Source: DATEDA01 sp963789885 (lineage in GTDB: Bacteria; Pseudomonadota; Gammaproteobacteria; Burkholderiales; SG8-39). Taken from it: a stretch of 64,000 bases of DNA. Where the stretch lies: positions 32,332 to 96,331 of the forward strand of contig CAWBNB010000045.1 in NCBI GenBank assembly GCA_963789885.1. Direction: 5' to 3'. The notes under the pieces were generated by a model that was not told the origin of the DNA, did no database searches, and saw only the letters and a program-made list of their open reading frames with translations. Below are positions 1 through 8,416 of the stretch, in pieces (position 1 is the stretch's first letter; each line of letters starts with the position of its first letter). Position numbers and translations under genes: made by a program.

Positions 1-1527
1 AGGGATAAGTCAGGTACTTGCCGTTCTTCCGGTAGGTGACCGCGGCAAGGTTGAACGCACGGAACGTCCCGACAAACGGCATGGGACCACTCTGCAGCAG
101 GATTCGCCCGAGTGCGGCGCGCAGCGGATCGTCTCCCGGGCCACCTAGCCGGCGTCGCGCTCGCGGGCAGCGCGAGCCACTGATCGACCAGTTTTCGCGT
201 CAGCCTCAGGAATGCATTGATCTCCTCGAGCATGATCCAAGTGACCTGGGCGACGCTGAGCTTCGTTACGCCGTGTCCCGTAACTAGGGTATCGCTGAGC
301 TTTGCAGTCCAAGGGTCGAGAACAAAAGAGTGCTCGCCGTTCCAGATCGTGCTGCCAAGACGTGTTCTATGCAGCGGATGATTTGCGACGTAAATGTGAT
401 CGCCGATCTGTAGATCGTCCGCGACGACAAAGGCATGATCGAAAAGTGACTGGTCACGGCTATCGCTTACGGCGTGAAACGAGGGAATTCCGGTCCTACT
501 CGGTGCGCGCCGACCGAATAAGCGTGGCCGAGCTTCGCGACGCGCATGGTCGACTCGACCAGCGGGCTCGACGGAATGTTGACCTGCTCTTCAATGAGCG
601 GCGTGTCGCGCGTTATCTTGGTGACACTGACGGTTTCGCGAGCATTTGGGTCCACCATGTCGATATCGAAGGGCGGCGTGCTGCGCGGCGCGGCCAGCAT
701 TTTCACATCGACGTCGGACCCGGCGGCTGCCAGTGCGGTGGACCAGCCACTGAATCCCCCCATAAACGCGGTGCCAACTTGCCGGATCGGACCGAACGCA
801 TGATCGATCGCGAGGTAGTCGCTTGCCTCGTTGGCGAGCGCAGTGGCGAGCTTGTCGGGGTCCTTCGCCACCAGCAGGGCATCGGTATGTACGATCATCG
901 CTGCCGCTGGACAGTCGACCAGAGTACGCTCTTCGCGTTTCTTGTTCTTCGTGAACAACGTTTCGATCGCCTTCTTGGGCGATAGTTTGCCGTCCTCGTA
1001 CAGTCAGCACGAATGGATAGGCGAATGTGCCGCCCGAGCGCCGGGGTGACGCCTTTCCAGAAGGAGGCCAAGGCCGACTGCTTGTTGACCTGCGCTGTGA
1101 GCGGGCCGGCCGGCGGATACGCCAACATCATTCGATCCTTATTGGGATTGACGAAGCTCAACATCCGCTGAATCGAGCGGTAGCGTCGCTCGACGATGAA
1201 ATCGAGGAGATCGTCGTGGGCCGTTGTCGCATCCAGGAAGATCGCCGGGTTGTTCCCAAGGGCGCCGTAGACGATTCCGGCGCGAATCTGGTTCCGCTCA
1301 GCACGGCTTAGATCATCGACCAGCGAGCCGCGCACGCGGCTGAGCCTCCCCTTTGCGAGCGTCTTGGACTTCGTGAGAAGCTGCTTGATGGCAACGTCCA
1401 AGTCGGGCGGCGAGAGTGTCTGCGCGTACTGCATGATTTTGGTCGTGAAGCGCACCCGCCCGATCTTGGGCAGTTCGTTTACATACAGCGCGTCCTGCTT
1501 GATCCACTGCTTGACGGTAAGAGTCAC
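1..1527 (-). pseudogene. Transglutaminase (Tgl)-like protein, frameshifted and cut by the window edge
   Basis: Read on the minus strand this is one long coding region spread over three frames. It starts at GTG 1527 behind a good ribosome site (AGGAGAAGG) and shifts frame near 1015, 990, 485 and 150, still being open at base 1. The pieces join into a sensible protein. A segment around 860-915 has a cysteine followed by small residues (DCPAAAM). A segment around 300-450 reads GDHIYVANHP, then WNGEHSFV, then GHGV. This order (Cys; GD-x-x-Y-x-x-N; W-x-GE; GHG) resembles the spore protein-glutamine gamma-glutamyltransferase Tgl of Bacillus, whose catalytic Cys and Glu lie in the matching places. 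The family call is by memory of that pattern and is moderate. Function in this host is unknown. The frameshifts may be real decay or sequencing indels. Confidence 0.45.
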
Positions 1528-1850
1528 CGAGCAACCTTCTCCTGTCCAACGCTGACGGGCCGCGACGATCTTGCGTCTTCAAGCTTCGAGCGCAGCGCGA
1601 CCTTGATGTGAGATCGAACTCGTCATGCGCCGAGATGACTCTTGATGTCGCAAGGAGTCCCGCGATGGCGCCAGCGCCTAGCATCTCCGCGTTAAGCCCG
1701 CATTCGCGGAGGACAGGACACGCTATCCCAGAGGCGACCTGCCGATCAATCCACCGTTTGGCCGAAATCTGACTTCGCCGAACGCCGTCTAGAACTGAAG
1801 TACGGTTGTCGGACATGTCGCCAGCAATTGCGTCCGTCTCGAACGCGTTA
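1528..1850. other. Gap with no supported gene
   Basis: This 323-base stretch lies between the start of the broken transglutaminase-like gene and the end of the broken acetyltransferase. A minus-strand frame from ATG 1816 is open but runs into the next gene out of frame, has no convincing ribosome site and resembles nothing I know. I see no hairpin or repeat worth naming. Confidence 0.4.
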
Positions 1851-2504
1851 TTAGGCTGCAGTAGCCTTGCCCGGATATAGAAGTTCAAACAGTTCGGTGG
1901 TCTTGGGCGTCATGTCCGCGCGCCGGGGGCGCACAAAGTCCTCGTCATCGGCGAGCACCTTTGTGTAAATGGCTTCGTAGACGCGTTTGACAATTCCGGG
2001 CCTCACCATTTCCTTGTCGAACCCGGGGATGATGCCAATCAGTTGCCAGCCCAGGCGCTCGAACTTCGCTTGCATGTGCGGCACATGCAAGGTTGCGAGG
2101 CCGTAGACCATGCCCATGCCCATGGCATGGCCCATCGTTTCCAGGAGGGCCGGGAATCTCTCGCTCAGATTCAGTCCCCGGTGTTTCGGAGGAGACCGCA
2201 CCAACTCGCCCGTATAGCACGTCACTGTCACGGTCTCGCTCAACCGACAGGACGCCCACGAGCTCTCGCTCCTTCTTGAACAGGACCACGAAAAAATTCC
2301 GCTCGGGCTCGCCGTCCAGAACGACCTTGTCGTTGTAGAAGCTCTCGTTGAGGTGGCAACTGGCGTTCCCGACCGCAATGCCCGGATACCATTCGGCCAA
2401 TGAGCGAACGAGAGCCGGAATGTCCCCGCGCGTGAGTCGTTCGTAACGGTAGCCCTCGGGAGCGGCACCTTCGCGGAGAGGCTTTCCAGGTTGGTCCAGG
2501 GCAT
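1851..2504 (-). pseudogene. GNAT-type acyltransferase, two internal frameshifts
   Basis: The start at ATG 2504 is behind a strong ribosome site (AAGGAGGAG), so this was or is an expressed gene. The N-terminal piece (MPWTNLESLS) leaves frame near 2465. The middle is read in a second frame (LAEWYPGIAVGNASCHLN, then ERNFFVVLFKKERELVGVL), and the end returns to the first frame near 2190 (FERLGWQLIGIIPGFDKEM) to stop at 1851. The joined product is about 215 residues. A central beta-strand block with 'ELVGVLSVE' followed by a helix and 'LGWQLIGIIPGF' fits an acetyltransferase (GNAT) fold, but the substrate cannot be guessed. Two compensating indels in 650 bases suggest either sequencing error or decay. 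Confidence 0.45.
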
Positions 2505-2905
2505 GTCGTACTCCTCCTTATTTTGCGTGGTGCCAGGGTCATCGCGGCAGGGCGCCTTCCGAAGCGCCCCTGCAGCGCGAGGTCTGCGGAGATAGAGCGG
2601 CGATTCGCAACTTGTCCCGCCTGCTTTCCATGTCGCGCGACTCCTCGCCGTCCTCGTGGCTCTCGTCGCGGCGGCAAATTTAGAGAACGCGCGCTTGCTT
2701 ATCGCTGACGAATGACGAGATCCGCGCGCGCGGGTCAGCGGGCCGATGCAGCAGTCACAACCGGCCGGAAACCCGCGCTAGCGCTTGCTTTCCGCGGATC
2801 AGCCGTTTGGCCTAGGCGATGCGATAGAGCATCGAAGCGCCCGCACGCCGCAACTTGCAGGCGTAACTGACCGATGACTGACGGATTGCCCGAGGCGATC
2901 CGGTT
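2505..2905. other. Gap with no supported gene
   Basis: About 400 bases between the acetyltransferase start and the left end of the IS6 remnant. It holds only the promoter-proximal region of the acetyltransferase gene. Short open frames here have no ribosome sites and no recognisable product. Confidence 0.4.
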
Positions 2906-3208
2906 GGTTCTGTTGCATCGGCCGCCGGGTAGACTCGTGAGCCCGCCACGCCGGAGATCGCCATGGTTCGTCGTTGCCGCCATCCGATGTTCAAGGGCCG
3001 CCACTTCGACCAGGCGATCATCATTCTTGTGCGTGCGTTGGTACGTGACCTACAAATTGTCCTACCGCGACCTCTCAGCCATGATGCTCGAGCGCGGCAT
3101 CTCGGTAGCGCCGAGCACGATCTTCAGGTGGGTCGAACGGTACGTGCCCGAGTTCGAGAAACGCTGGGATCGATTCTCTCGCCCGGTCGGCTGGTCATGG
3201 CGCGTATA
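2906..3208 (+). mobile_element. IS6-family insertion sequence remnant (left end and 5' part of transposase)
   Basis: The sequence GGTTCTGTTGCA at 2906-2917 matches the terminal inverted repeat style of IS6-family elements. The transposase begins at ATG 2963 or 2987 and reads FKGRHFDQAIIIL. It then shifts frame near 3028 and continues as CVRWYVTYKLSYRDLSAMML, ISVAPSTIFRWVERY and SRPVG-SWRV. These blocks are characteristic of the IS6 N-terminal helix-turn-helix domain. The match ends at SWRV (about 3206), just before the DDE catalytic domain would begin, and no right-hand inverted repeat follows. The element is therefore truncated, frameshifted and cannot move by itself. Confidence 0.75.
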
Positions 3209-3212
3209 GGCT

Positions 3213-3785
3213 TCAACTCGGACGCCAGAGCGGGTTGGCCAGGTGCCAAGCTAGATGGATGAGCGTAGAGCTGAACACGACAATCCACAGCCACCAAAAC
3301 AGACGCATTATTGCGGCTTCACTAGCATGCGCTGACGGTGCCTGTATCAGCGTCTTGTAAGGGTCATGGTTTAGATTTCGAACGTGCAAATATTTTTCGA
3401 GCATCTCGTCATCGCGCCGGGAGAGCACCGCGAATTGCTGCTGATAGGTCGCGAAGTGATTTCCCGGAAACAGTTTCACCCACTCCTCTTCGATCAACAG
3501 CAACCTTGTATTGGCAGTGTCCACAAATGCTCGGCCGCGCGCATCGAGGCGCATGAAGTAGAAAGCGATGAAGAGTGCCGGGATCGGGATTAGAACCGGC
3601 GCGGCGAAGGTCACAAGAGAGAAGACGTCCAGGGCCTCTTTCGCGAGCAGGCCGAAAACAGCGAGGAACGCCGTTTGAATGGTGAGGAAGTGAGCGAAAC
3701 GCTGCTGCTTGAGTGTCTCGTAAAATTTGAGTAGGTCAAGATTGGCTTTCCACTCCTCTAGCAACCGGCTTTCCGCTTTTTCCAT
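3213..3785 (-). CDS. Small integral membrane protein, RipA-like topology
   Basis: A 190-residue protein starting at ATG 3785 (weak upstream GTAGGGA). The N-terminal 30 residues are charged and helical. Two hydrophobic segments follow at about residues 33-52 and 56-78, then a soluble region of about 75 residues, then a third hydrophobic segment near 160-182 (LFWWLWIVVFSSTLIHLAW). This layout (two close N-terminal membrane spans, cytoplasmic domain, C-terminal span) resembles the octameric membrane proteins related to Francisella RipA, but I cannot confirm the family. It ends four bases from the truncated IS6 transposase, so the element may have inserted or been deleted at its 3' side. No function is assigned. 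Confidence 0.6.
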   Translation of the reverse strand: MEKAESRLLEEWKANLDLLKFYETLKQQRFAHFLTIQTAFLAVFGLLAKEALDVFSLVTFAAPVLIPIPALFIAFYFMRLDARGRAFVDTANTRLLLIEEEWVKLFPGNHFATYQQQFAVLSRRDDEMLEKYLHVRNLNHDPYKTLIQAPSAHASEAAIMRLFWWLWIVVFSSTLIHLAWHLANPLWRPS

Positions 3786-3904
3786 TCCCTACCCCCTCTT
3801 CGCGCCTACGAGCCCATTGTGGCTAGCGCGACTTGGCAGCGAGTCTCGGCCAGCCGGAGATCAGAGCGGGCCTCGCGAGCATCGTCGGTTCACACCCAGC
3901 CGAC

Positions 3905-4867
3905 TCACTGCGCGTTTGCCCGCGCCGGAGCTGGCGCGTAAGCGGAATAGAAGAGATCCAGGATCCGCATCGCTTCGGCGAGTAGCACGTCGTCGCTCCG
4001 GGATTTCTCCTTGATTCCCCTGAGCATCGTCTCCAGGCCCTTCGCGTCCGCGACCGGGATACCGCCCACGTCCAGAAAGTGCACCGCTGCCCCGATCTTC
4101 ACGAGTGCAGGATCGTTGTCGAAACCGAAGGTCGTGCGCAGGACTTCGAACGTCACCCGGTTACTCGTATGAGTGAATTCTGCGCCGTCGAAATCGAAGC
4201 CTACGGCGTTGCGCGGACGATCGCGCGGCCGATCGATCCAGACGAACCTCGCATCCCGATCGATGAATCGCTTGATGAGCCACGCGCTGGCGAGGCGATC
4301 CACCCAGAGATCCCTGCGGGTTGCCCAGACCCGCCGTCGATACTTGGCGGCGCTGACCGACCGCACCTGCTTCCTGGAAGGGTGCGGCTCGCCGGACGCA
4401 TACGCTTGCTGAAAGTCCCGTGCCAGGCCGGACAGCGCGTCCTCGGCCTGGCGTTTGGCCTGGCCTGGGAAGAAATCGATCTCTGCCAGCCTGTCGAACG
4501 CGCGCTGCAGCCGCTGCAGCGTCGTTTGCGCCTTGCGGCGACCCAGGCGCCGCAATGAAGGCCGCGCTTCGTCGATCGCCGCGACCAGCGTGCCGTACTC
4601 TTCGCTGCGATCGAACAGCTTGCGGAGCTGGGCGCGATGCTCGTCTGTCGCGAACCGCAGCTCGGCGGTGATCGCGAAGCCCCCGGCGGATTTGACCTCC
4701 GATTCCATCTCCGCCAGGACCGCGGTGCGCGCCGACCCCGTCGGCAAGACGTAGACACCGTCCCGCAGCACCGCGCAGCCGCTTTCCTTCAGCGCCCGCC
4801 ACACCCGCATCCGCACCGTCGAATCGCGCGTCGGGAGGCTGAGAATGAGCGCATCGAGTTCCTTCAT
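3905..4867 (-). CDS. chrB: ChrB, chromate-responsive regulator
   Basis: A 320-residue protein with both parts of ChrB: an N-terminal domain rich in Arg and Lys (residues about 1-150, beginning MKELDALILSLP) and a C-terminal domain with WVDRLASAWLIKRFID, FDFDGAEFTH and VHFLDVGG. In known chromate operons ChrB senses chromate and controls chrA, the efflux pump. No chrA is present on either side here, so this copy is an orphan or its partner lies elsewhere. The start at ATG 4867 sits next to a TATAAC-like hexamer (about 4869-4874), and the upstream region is unusually AT-rich for this window. The gene stands alone between a membrane protein and a lipoprotein gene transcribed the other way. Confidence 0.88.
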   Translation of the reverse strand: MKELDALILSLPTRDSTVRMRVWRALKESGCAVLRDGVYVLPTGSARTAVLAEMESEVKSAGGFAITAELRFATDEHRAQLRKLFDRSEEYGTLVAAIDEARPSLRRLGRRKAQTTLQRLQRAFDRLAEIDFFPGQAKRQAEDALSGLARDFQQAYASGEPHPSRKQVRSVSAAKYRRRVWATRRDLWVDRLASAWLIKRFIDRDARFVWIDRPRDRPRNAVGFDFDGAEFTHTSNRVTFEVLRTTFGFDNDPALVKIGAAVHFLDVGGIPVADAKGLETMLRGIKEKSRSDDVLLAEAMRILDLFYSAYAPAPARANAQ

Positions 4868-4914
4868 CGTGTTATAGGTATCACAGATTGGTTGCAGTCA
4901 CAACAACAAAAAGC

Positions 4915-4943
4915 TTGACATGGCACTGCTCGCGACGTAGGCT
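4915..4943 (+). promoter_or_regulatory. Sigma-70 type promoter for the lipoprotein leader
   Basis: A perfect -35 hexamer TTGACA (4915-4920), a spacer of exactly 17 bases and a weaker -10 (TAGGCT, 4938-4943). Transcription would start near 4950, giving an untranslated leader of about 128 bases ahead of the lipoprotein gene. Confidence 0.5.
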
Positions 4944-4949
4944 GCCGCC

Positions 4950-5077
4950 CTACGTAGAGCGTCAGCGGATAGCTACAGCTGCGGCGCCCTAGCCGGGTTT
5001 TTTTCGCAGACACCCGGTCCAAAAAGACGTTTCCGTCTCAAGCGCTGCTCCAGTTTCCCTGCGGGGAAGGAGCGCTT
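4950..5077 (+). promoter_or_regulatory. Structured 5' leader with the ribosome site inside a hairpin
   Basis: Three hairpins can be drawn directly. CCGGGT (4993-4998) pairs with ACCCGG (5012-5017) around a T-rich loop. AGACG (5025-5029) pairs with CGTCT (5034-5038) around TTTC. AAGCGC and CTCC (5040-5051) pair with GGAGCGCTT (5069-5077). The last arm contains the ribosome-binding sequence AAGGAG (5067-5072) and abuts the ATG at 5078, so folding would hide the start of translation. That arrangement is typical of a riboswitch, RNA thermometer or RNA regulated by a trans factor. I compared it from memory with common riboswitch cores and recognised none. Confidence 0.45.
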
Positions 5078-5836
5078 ATGTGGAACGGAAACGCAGTCGC
5101 GGCCGGCGGATTCCTGCTGGCCATCTTCTCAGTCCTGCTCGCCGGATGCGACATCGGCGATGCGCCCCGGCATGCGGCGACGTACGCATCGCCGCAATTC
5201 GAACTCCCCAACGCGCGGTACCGGATCGACGCGGAGCGCGGCCGGGTCTGGCTGCTCGCACGCGAGGGCTTGTTCGTTTACGACCTCTCACGGCCGGAGC
5301 GAGTGTCGGTGCCGCTTCCCGACCGGTTGACGCTGGACGCTCCGTATAGCTGCCCGTCGGATCTGGCGCTCGGGCCCAAGGGAGAAGCGCTGATCACGAG
5401 CAACACCCTGCCGACCCTATGGCGGATCGATCCCGAGAGCCTCGCCGTGACCGTGCACCCGCTCCTGCTGGACGCGGACACCGACAAGGATGTCGGTTTC
5501 TCCGCGCTCGCCTACTCGGCGCAGTATGGAGCGTTCATCGCGGCGAGCTACGTGCACGGCTCGCTCTGGAGAATCGACCCGCAGCTCGAGCGGGCGCAGA
5601 AGATTTCGCTCTCAGCGCCGGTACGGGACGCGTGTGGCGTCGCCGTGCGGCCGCGCAGCTCGCAGCAGCCGGCGCTCAGCCGGCTGACCGACCTGTGTGT
5701 GCACACGCCGCGCGGCGGCTGGTCCGTCATCCTTGCGCCGGACTGGCGCTCCGCGCAGGTGAGCGCCGCGCCGTGCATGGAAGATCCGGGGGCGTCCAAC
5801 GTCGCCTGGCTGAACCATTTCACCGCAGGAAACTAG
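5078..5836 (+). CDS. Lipoprotein with beta-propeller-like repeats
   Basis: A 252-residue protein beginning at ATG 5078 directly after AAGGAG. The first 25 residues form a lipoprotein signal ending in the lipobox LAGC (Cys about residue 24), so it is likely anchored in the outer or inner membrane facing the periplasm. The rest has repeated strand-turn motifs (ERGRVWLLAREGLFVYDLS, PTLWRIDPESL, GSLWRIDPQL) like NHL/SMP-30-type propellers, which often bind small ligands or metals, but no catalytic residues are evident. The coding region stops 2 bases before a superoxide dismutase remnant, so the two were probably co-transcribed. Function unknown. Confidence 0.65.
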   Translation: MWNGNAVAAGGFLLAIFSVLLAGCDIGDAPRHAATYASPQFELPNARYRIDAERGRVWLLAREGLFVYDLSRPERVSVPLPDRLTLDAPYSCPSDLALGPKGEALITSNTLPTLWRIDPESLAVTVHPLLLDADTDKDVGFSALAYSAQYGAFIAASYVHGSLWRIDPQLERAQKISLSAPVRDACGVAVRPRSSQQPALSRLTDLCVHTPRGGWSVILAPDWRSAQVSAAPCMEDPGASNVAWLNHFTAGN

Positions 5837-5838
5837 TC

Positions 5839-6246
5839 ATGCGGTACCAGCTGAAACCGATCCTCTGCCGTCCCTGGTTGTTGAACGGCCTGTCGCTCAA
5901 GCTGATCGAGAGCCACTACGAGAACAACTATGGCGGAGCGCTAAGGCGTTTGACCGCCATCACGGAGCAGCTCGAGTCTCTCGATTTCGCGAAAACGCCA
6001 AGCCATGTCGTGAACGGCCTGAAGCGCGAGGAGCTAGTCGCGCTGAACTCCGCGAGGTCGCCCCACCGGTCCCCAACACGTTCGTCTACCGCTCTCGCGC
6101 CGAGCGTTCGCCTGCATCGCGCCTATCAACTAGGCGTAGCTTGGGACGGAGGGACGGTCGGCCGGCTAACTAACGTGCGATCGCTCGTCTCACGAATTCA
6201 GGGCGACCCATCGCATCCGCCTTCCCGCGTCGCCGCGACACGCTGA
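5839..6246 (+). pseudogene. Truncated Fe/Mn superoxide dismutase
   Basis: From ATG 5839 about 72 residues match the N-terminal helical domain of iron/manganese superoxide dismutases: LIESHYENNYGGALRRL supplies the first metal-ligand helix with its His, followed by HVVNGLKREELVALNS. In intact family members the next part would be a helix carrying the second His. Here the similarity stops at about 6053 and the frame runs on through unrelated Arg/Ser-rich sequence to 6246, overlapping the end of the gene on the other strand. The C-terminal domain with the Asp and His ligands is missing, so no active enzyme can be made. A deletion that removed the 3' part is the simplest explanation. Confidence 0.6.
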
Positions 6247-6665
6247 CTGAACGTCATGTTCTTGCCGCCCATCTTGATCTCGAGCACGCCGGCGATGCGA
6301 TCCGCGCTTGCATCCCACCAGGCGCTGCCCGTCGCCACCTGCGGGTTCTCGCAGACGAGGAGCGCGCGCAGCCTACCGCCGTCCTCCTTGACGTCGCCGA
6401 GGCGGCAGCCGTCGAGCGACGGGTGCTGCAGGATCGGGAAGACCGAGGCGAGCGTGTCGCGGCCCAGGCAGCGGCGCGCCCGGGTCGTCGCGTACCTCAA
6501 GTTCTCCTCGAGATGCGGCATCACGGTCTGCACGACGATCGCGTAGGCGCCGGACTGGACGGCCTCGCCCGATCCCCAGGCAGGCGTGGCGAACAGCGAG
6601 GCGACAATCGCGCACGCGGCGATTCCCACGCGCGAGCCCCGAGACGGGCCGGCAAGGCAACGCAT
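6198..6665 (-). CDS. DUF3617-like periplasmic protein
   Basis: A 155-residue protein with an N-terminal signal peptide (hydrophobic stretch about residues 14-30, likely cut after ...ATPAWG). The mature part has paired cysteines (RRCLGRDT, DGCRLGD, LLVCENPQ, EGGCDGS) and the pattern MGGKNMTFSQRV near the end, which resembles the DUF3617 family of small secreted proteins of unknown role. Start at ATG 6665 follows the usual signal-peptide layout; there is no strong ribosome site. It is transcribed alone, with about 210 bases to folP downstream that hold nothing I recognise. Confidence 0.55.
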   Translation of the reverse strand: MRCLAGPSRGSRVGIAACAIVASLFATPAWGSGEAVQSGAYAIVVQTVMPHLEENLRYATTRARRCLGRDTLASVFPILQHPSLDGCRLGDVKEDGGRLRALLVCENPQVATGSAWWDASADRIAGVLEIKMGGKNMTFSQRVAATREGGCDGSP

Positions 6666-6879
6666 CGACTCAGTCTGGCGTGTCGTCCGCCTATTTCGGA
6701 GGCGGCGGCATCGCGGACGAATGGTGATCGACGATCATCCAATCCCCGTCGCGCTTCCGACTACGAGCACGGTCAGCTGAATAGACCGTGCCATCATCGT
6801 CGCCTCCTCTTGATAGGGCGTTCGCTCGGTGCTGTTTCTGCGCTCTCGTTCCGGCGATCCGCTGCGCGCATAGCCTACC

Positions 6880-7722
6880 CTATCTCGGGATCAGCGCTCC
6901 TTCGACCGCGGCGAGGACCGCGAGGGCGTCGCGCGTCGCGGCGACTTCGTGTGCGCGCACGATCCGCGCGCCGCGTTGGACGGCGAGGACGGCGCCGGCC
7001 ACGCTTGCCGGGAGCCGGTCGTCGGGCGACCTGCCGGTGATGCGCCCGAGGCTCGATTTGCGCGATAGGCCCACCAGCACCGGGTAGCCGAGCGCCGCGA
7101 TCGCGTCGAGGTGCGCAAGGAGTCGCAGGTTGTGCTCGGTGGCCTTGCCGAAGCTGAAGCCGGGGTCAACGACGATGCACTCGGGAACGACACCGGCGGC
7201 GACGCATGCCGCCGCGCGCATAGCGAGGAAATCGCAGACCTCCCTGACGACATCGCCGTACACCGGGTTCACCTGCATCGTCCGGGGCTCGCCCTGCATG
7301 TGCATGAGGCACACCGCCGCGCCGGAGCGGGCGACAGCTTCGACCGCACCGGGCGCCGCAAGCGCCGAGATGTCGTTGATCATCGTGGCACCGTGCGCGA
7401 GCGCCGCTTGCATCACGGCGGGTTTCGTGGTGTCCACGGAGATCGGCACCCGGAGCTCGGCGAGTCCCTCAAGCACCGGCAAGACCCGGGCAAGCTCGTC
7501 GTCAGTCGACACGGGAGTTGCCCCGGGGCGGCTCGACTCTCCACCGATGTCGACGAGGTCCGCCCCCTCGTCGACCAGCCGGCGCGCGTGCGCGATCGCC
7601 GCGTGCGCCTCGGCGTGCCGCCCGCCGTCGTAGAACGAGTCGGGGGTGACGTTGACGATGCCCATGATCAGCGGACGGTCGAGCGCGAGCTGGTAGTGGC
7701 CGCAGCGCAGAACCGGGGCCAT
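6880..7722 (-). CDS. folP: Dihydropteroate synthase
   Basis: A 280-residue TIM-barrel enzyme that joins p-aminobenzoate to hydroxymethyl-dihydropterin pyrophosphate in folate synthesis, in the cytoplasm. Signatures in order: GIVNVTPDSFYDGG near the N-terminus (pterin site loop 1), VDIGGESSRPGA (loop 2), DTTKP, INDISA, VDPGFSFGK and VGLSRKSSLG near the end (pyrophosphate-binding loop). Length is normal. A separate DHPS-like protein occurs at 18190-19623 in the H4MPT block; this one is the ordinary folate enzyme. The start (ATG 7722) is 11 bases downstream of the preceding secreted-protein gene's stop, so folP is probably the last gene of the xox minus-strand operon. Confidence 0.93.
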   Translation of the reverse strand: MAPVLRCGHYQLALDRPLIMGIVNVTPDSFYDGGRHAEAHAAIAHARRLVDEGADLVDIGGESSRPGATPVSTDDELARVLPVLEGLAELRVPISVDTTKPAVMQAALAHGATMINDISALAAPGAVEAVARSGAAVCLMHMQGEPRTMQVNPVYGDVVREVCDFLAMRAAACVAAGVVPECIVVDPGFSFGKATEHNLRLLAHLDAIAALGYPVLVGLSRKSSLGRITGRSPDDRLPASVAGAVLAVQRGARIVRAHEVAATRDALAVLAAVEGALIPR

Positions 7723-7733
7723 CGTCCGGGCAC

Positions 7734-8411
7734 TCAGCCGCTGCGCAGAAGACGCAGGCGCTCCTCGATCAGCGGCGCCTGCTTCGTCCCGCCGGCCGGG
7801 GACGGAACGGTCGTGCGCACGCTATAGACGCCGCCGGGAATGTCGGCACTCAGGGTAAAGACGTAGATCTTCGTCGCGTACCTGCCGATGCGGGCCTTGA
7901 GCGGGTCGTCGACGTACGGCGTGATGCTGATTTCGCGCGCAGGAAGGGTCCGCCCCGCGAACGAGAGCGTGGTCGCTGCGACGGTCGCAGATCGCGCGAG
8001 CGCGAGGCGGATCGCTTTCCGGAAATATCCGGCCTTACCGCCGGTAAGGCGTTCCATTTCGCGGATGTCGCGCTCGAGGAAGTACAGCAGCACCGGGTTA
8101 CCCTCGGGCTTCGCGACGTCCGGCAGCTCGATTCTCCGCTCGCGGGTGAAGAACGCGACCGAGACCACCTTCGCGCCGTCGCGGGCGGCACGCACCTGGA
8201 TCTGAACGGTGTCGTCGAACTTGGGTTCCGCGCTACCGGTCCTCCGGAACTCGTACGAGAGCGTTGCGGGGGGCGCCACGTTCCCGAGGTGGTCGGTCAG
8301 AAAGAGCAGTTTCTCCGCCTCGGAGATCCGCTCCTCCGCGCTCGCCGGGGCTGCCGCGAGCCCAATCGCGAGGACCGCCCCCCCGACGATCGCGCGCGTG
8401 GAGCGGCGCAC
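7734..8411 (-). CDS. Secreted protein of the xox operon
   Basis: A 225-residue protein read from GTG 8411, which lies 5 bases after the xoxJ stop. It has a clean signal peptide (hydrophobic segment about residues 6-20, AAAPASA cleavage site) and a beta-rich mature domain with no cofactor motif (LLFLTDHLGN, LSYEFRRTGS, RYATKIYVFTLSADIPGG). Homologs commonly lie beside xox genes in methylotrophs, as I recall, but no role is established. Its position between xoxJ and folP and tight spacing indicate co-transcription with xoxG and xoxJ, so a periplasmic role in methanol dehydrogenase assembly or electron transfer is plausible but inferred only from context. Confidence 0.6.
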   Translation of the reverse strand: MRRSTRAIVGGAVLAIGLAAAPASAEERISEAEKLLFLTDHLGNVAPPATLSYEFRRTGSAEPKFDDTVQIQVRAARDGAKVVSVAFFTRERRIELPDVAKPEGNPVLLYFLERDIREMERLTGGKAGYFRKAIRLALARSATVAATTLSFAGRTLPAREISITPYVDDPLKARIGRYATKIYVFTLSADIPGGVYSVRTTVPSPAGGTKQAPLIEERLRLLRSG

Positions 8412-8416
8412 TCGAC

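Noticed and set aside
302..985. Plus-strand frame of 227 residues
   Set aside because: The minus strand carries a convincing, though frameshifted, protein over the same bases.
4950..5077. Known riboswitch (c-di-GMP, SAH, fluoride, cobalamin)
   Set aside because: Conserved core sequences of these classes are not present by eye.
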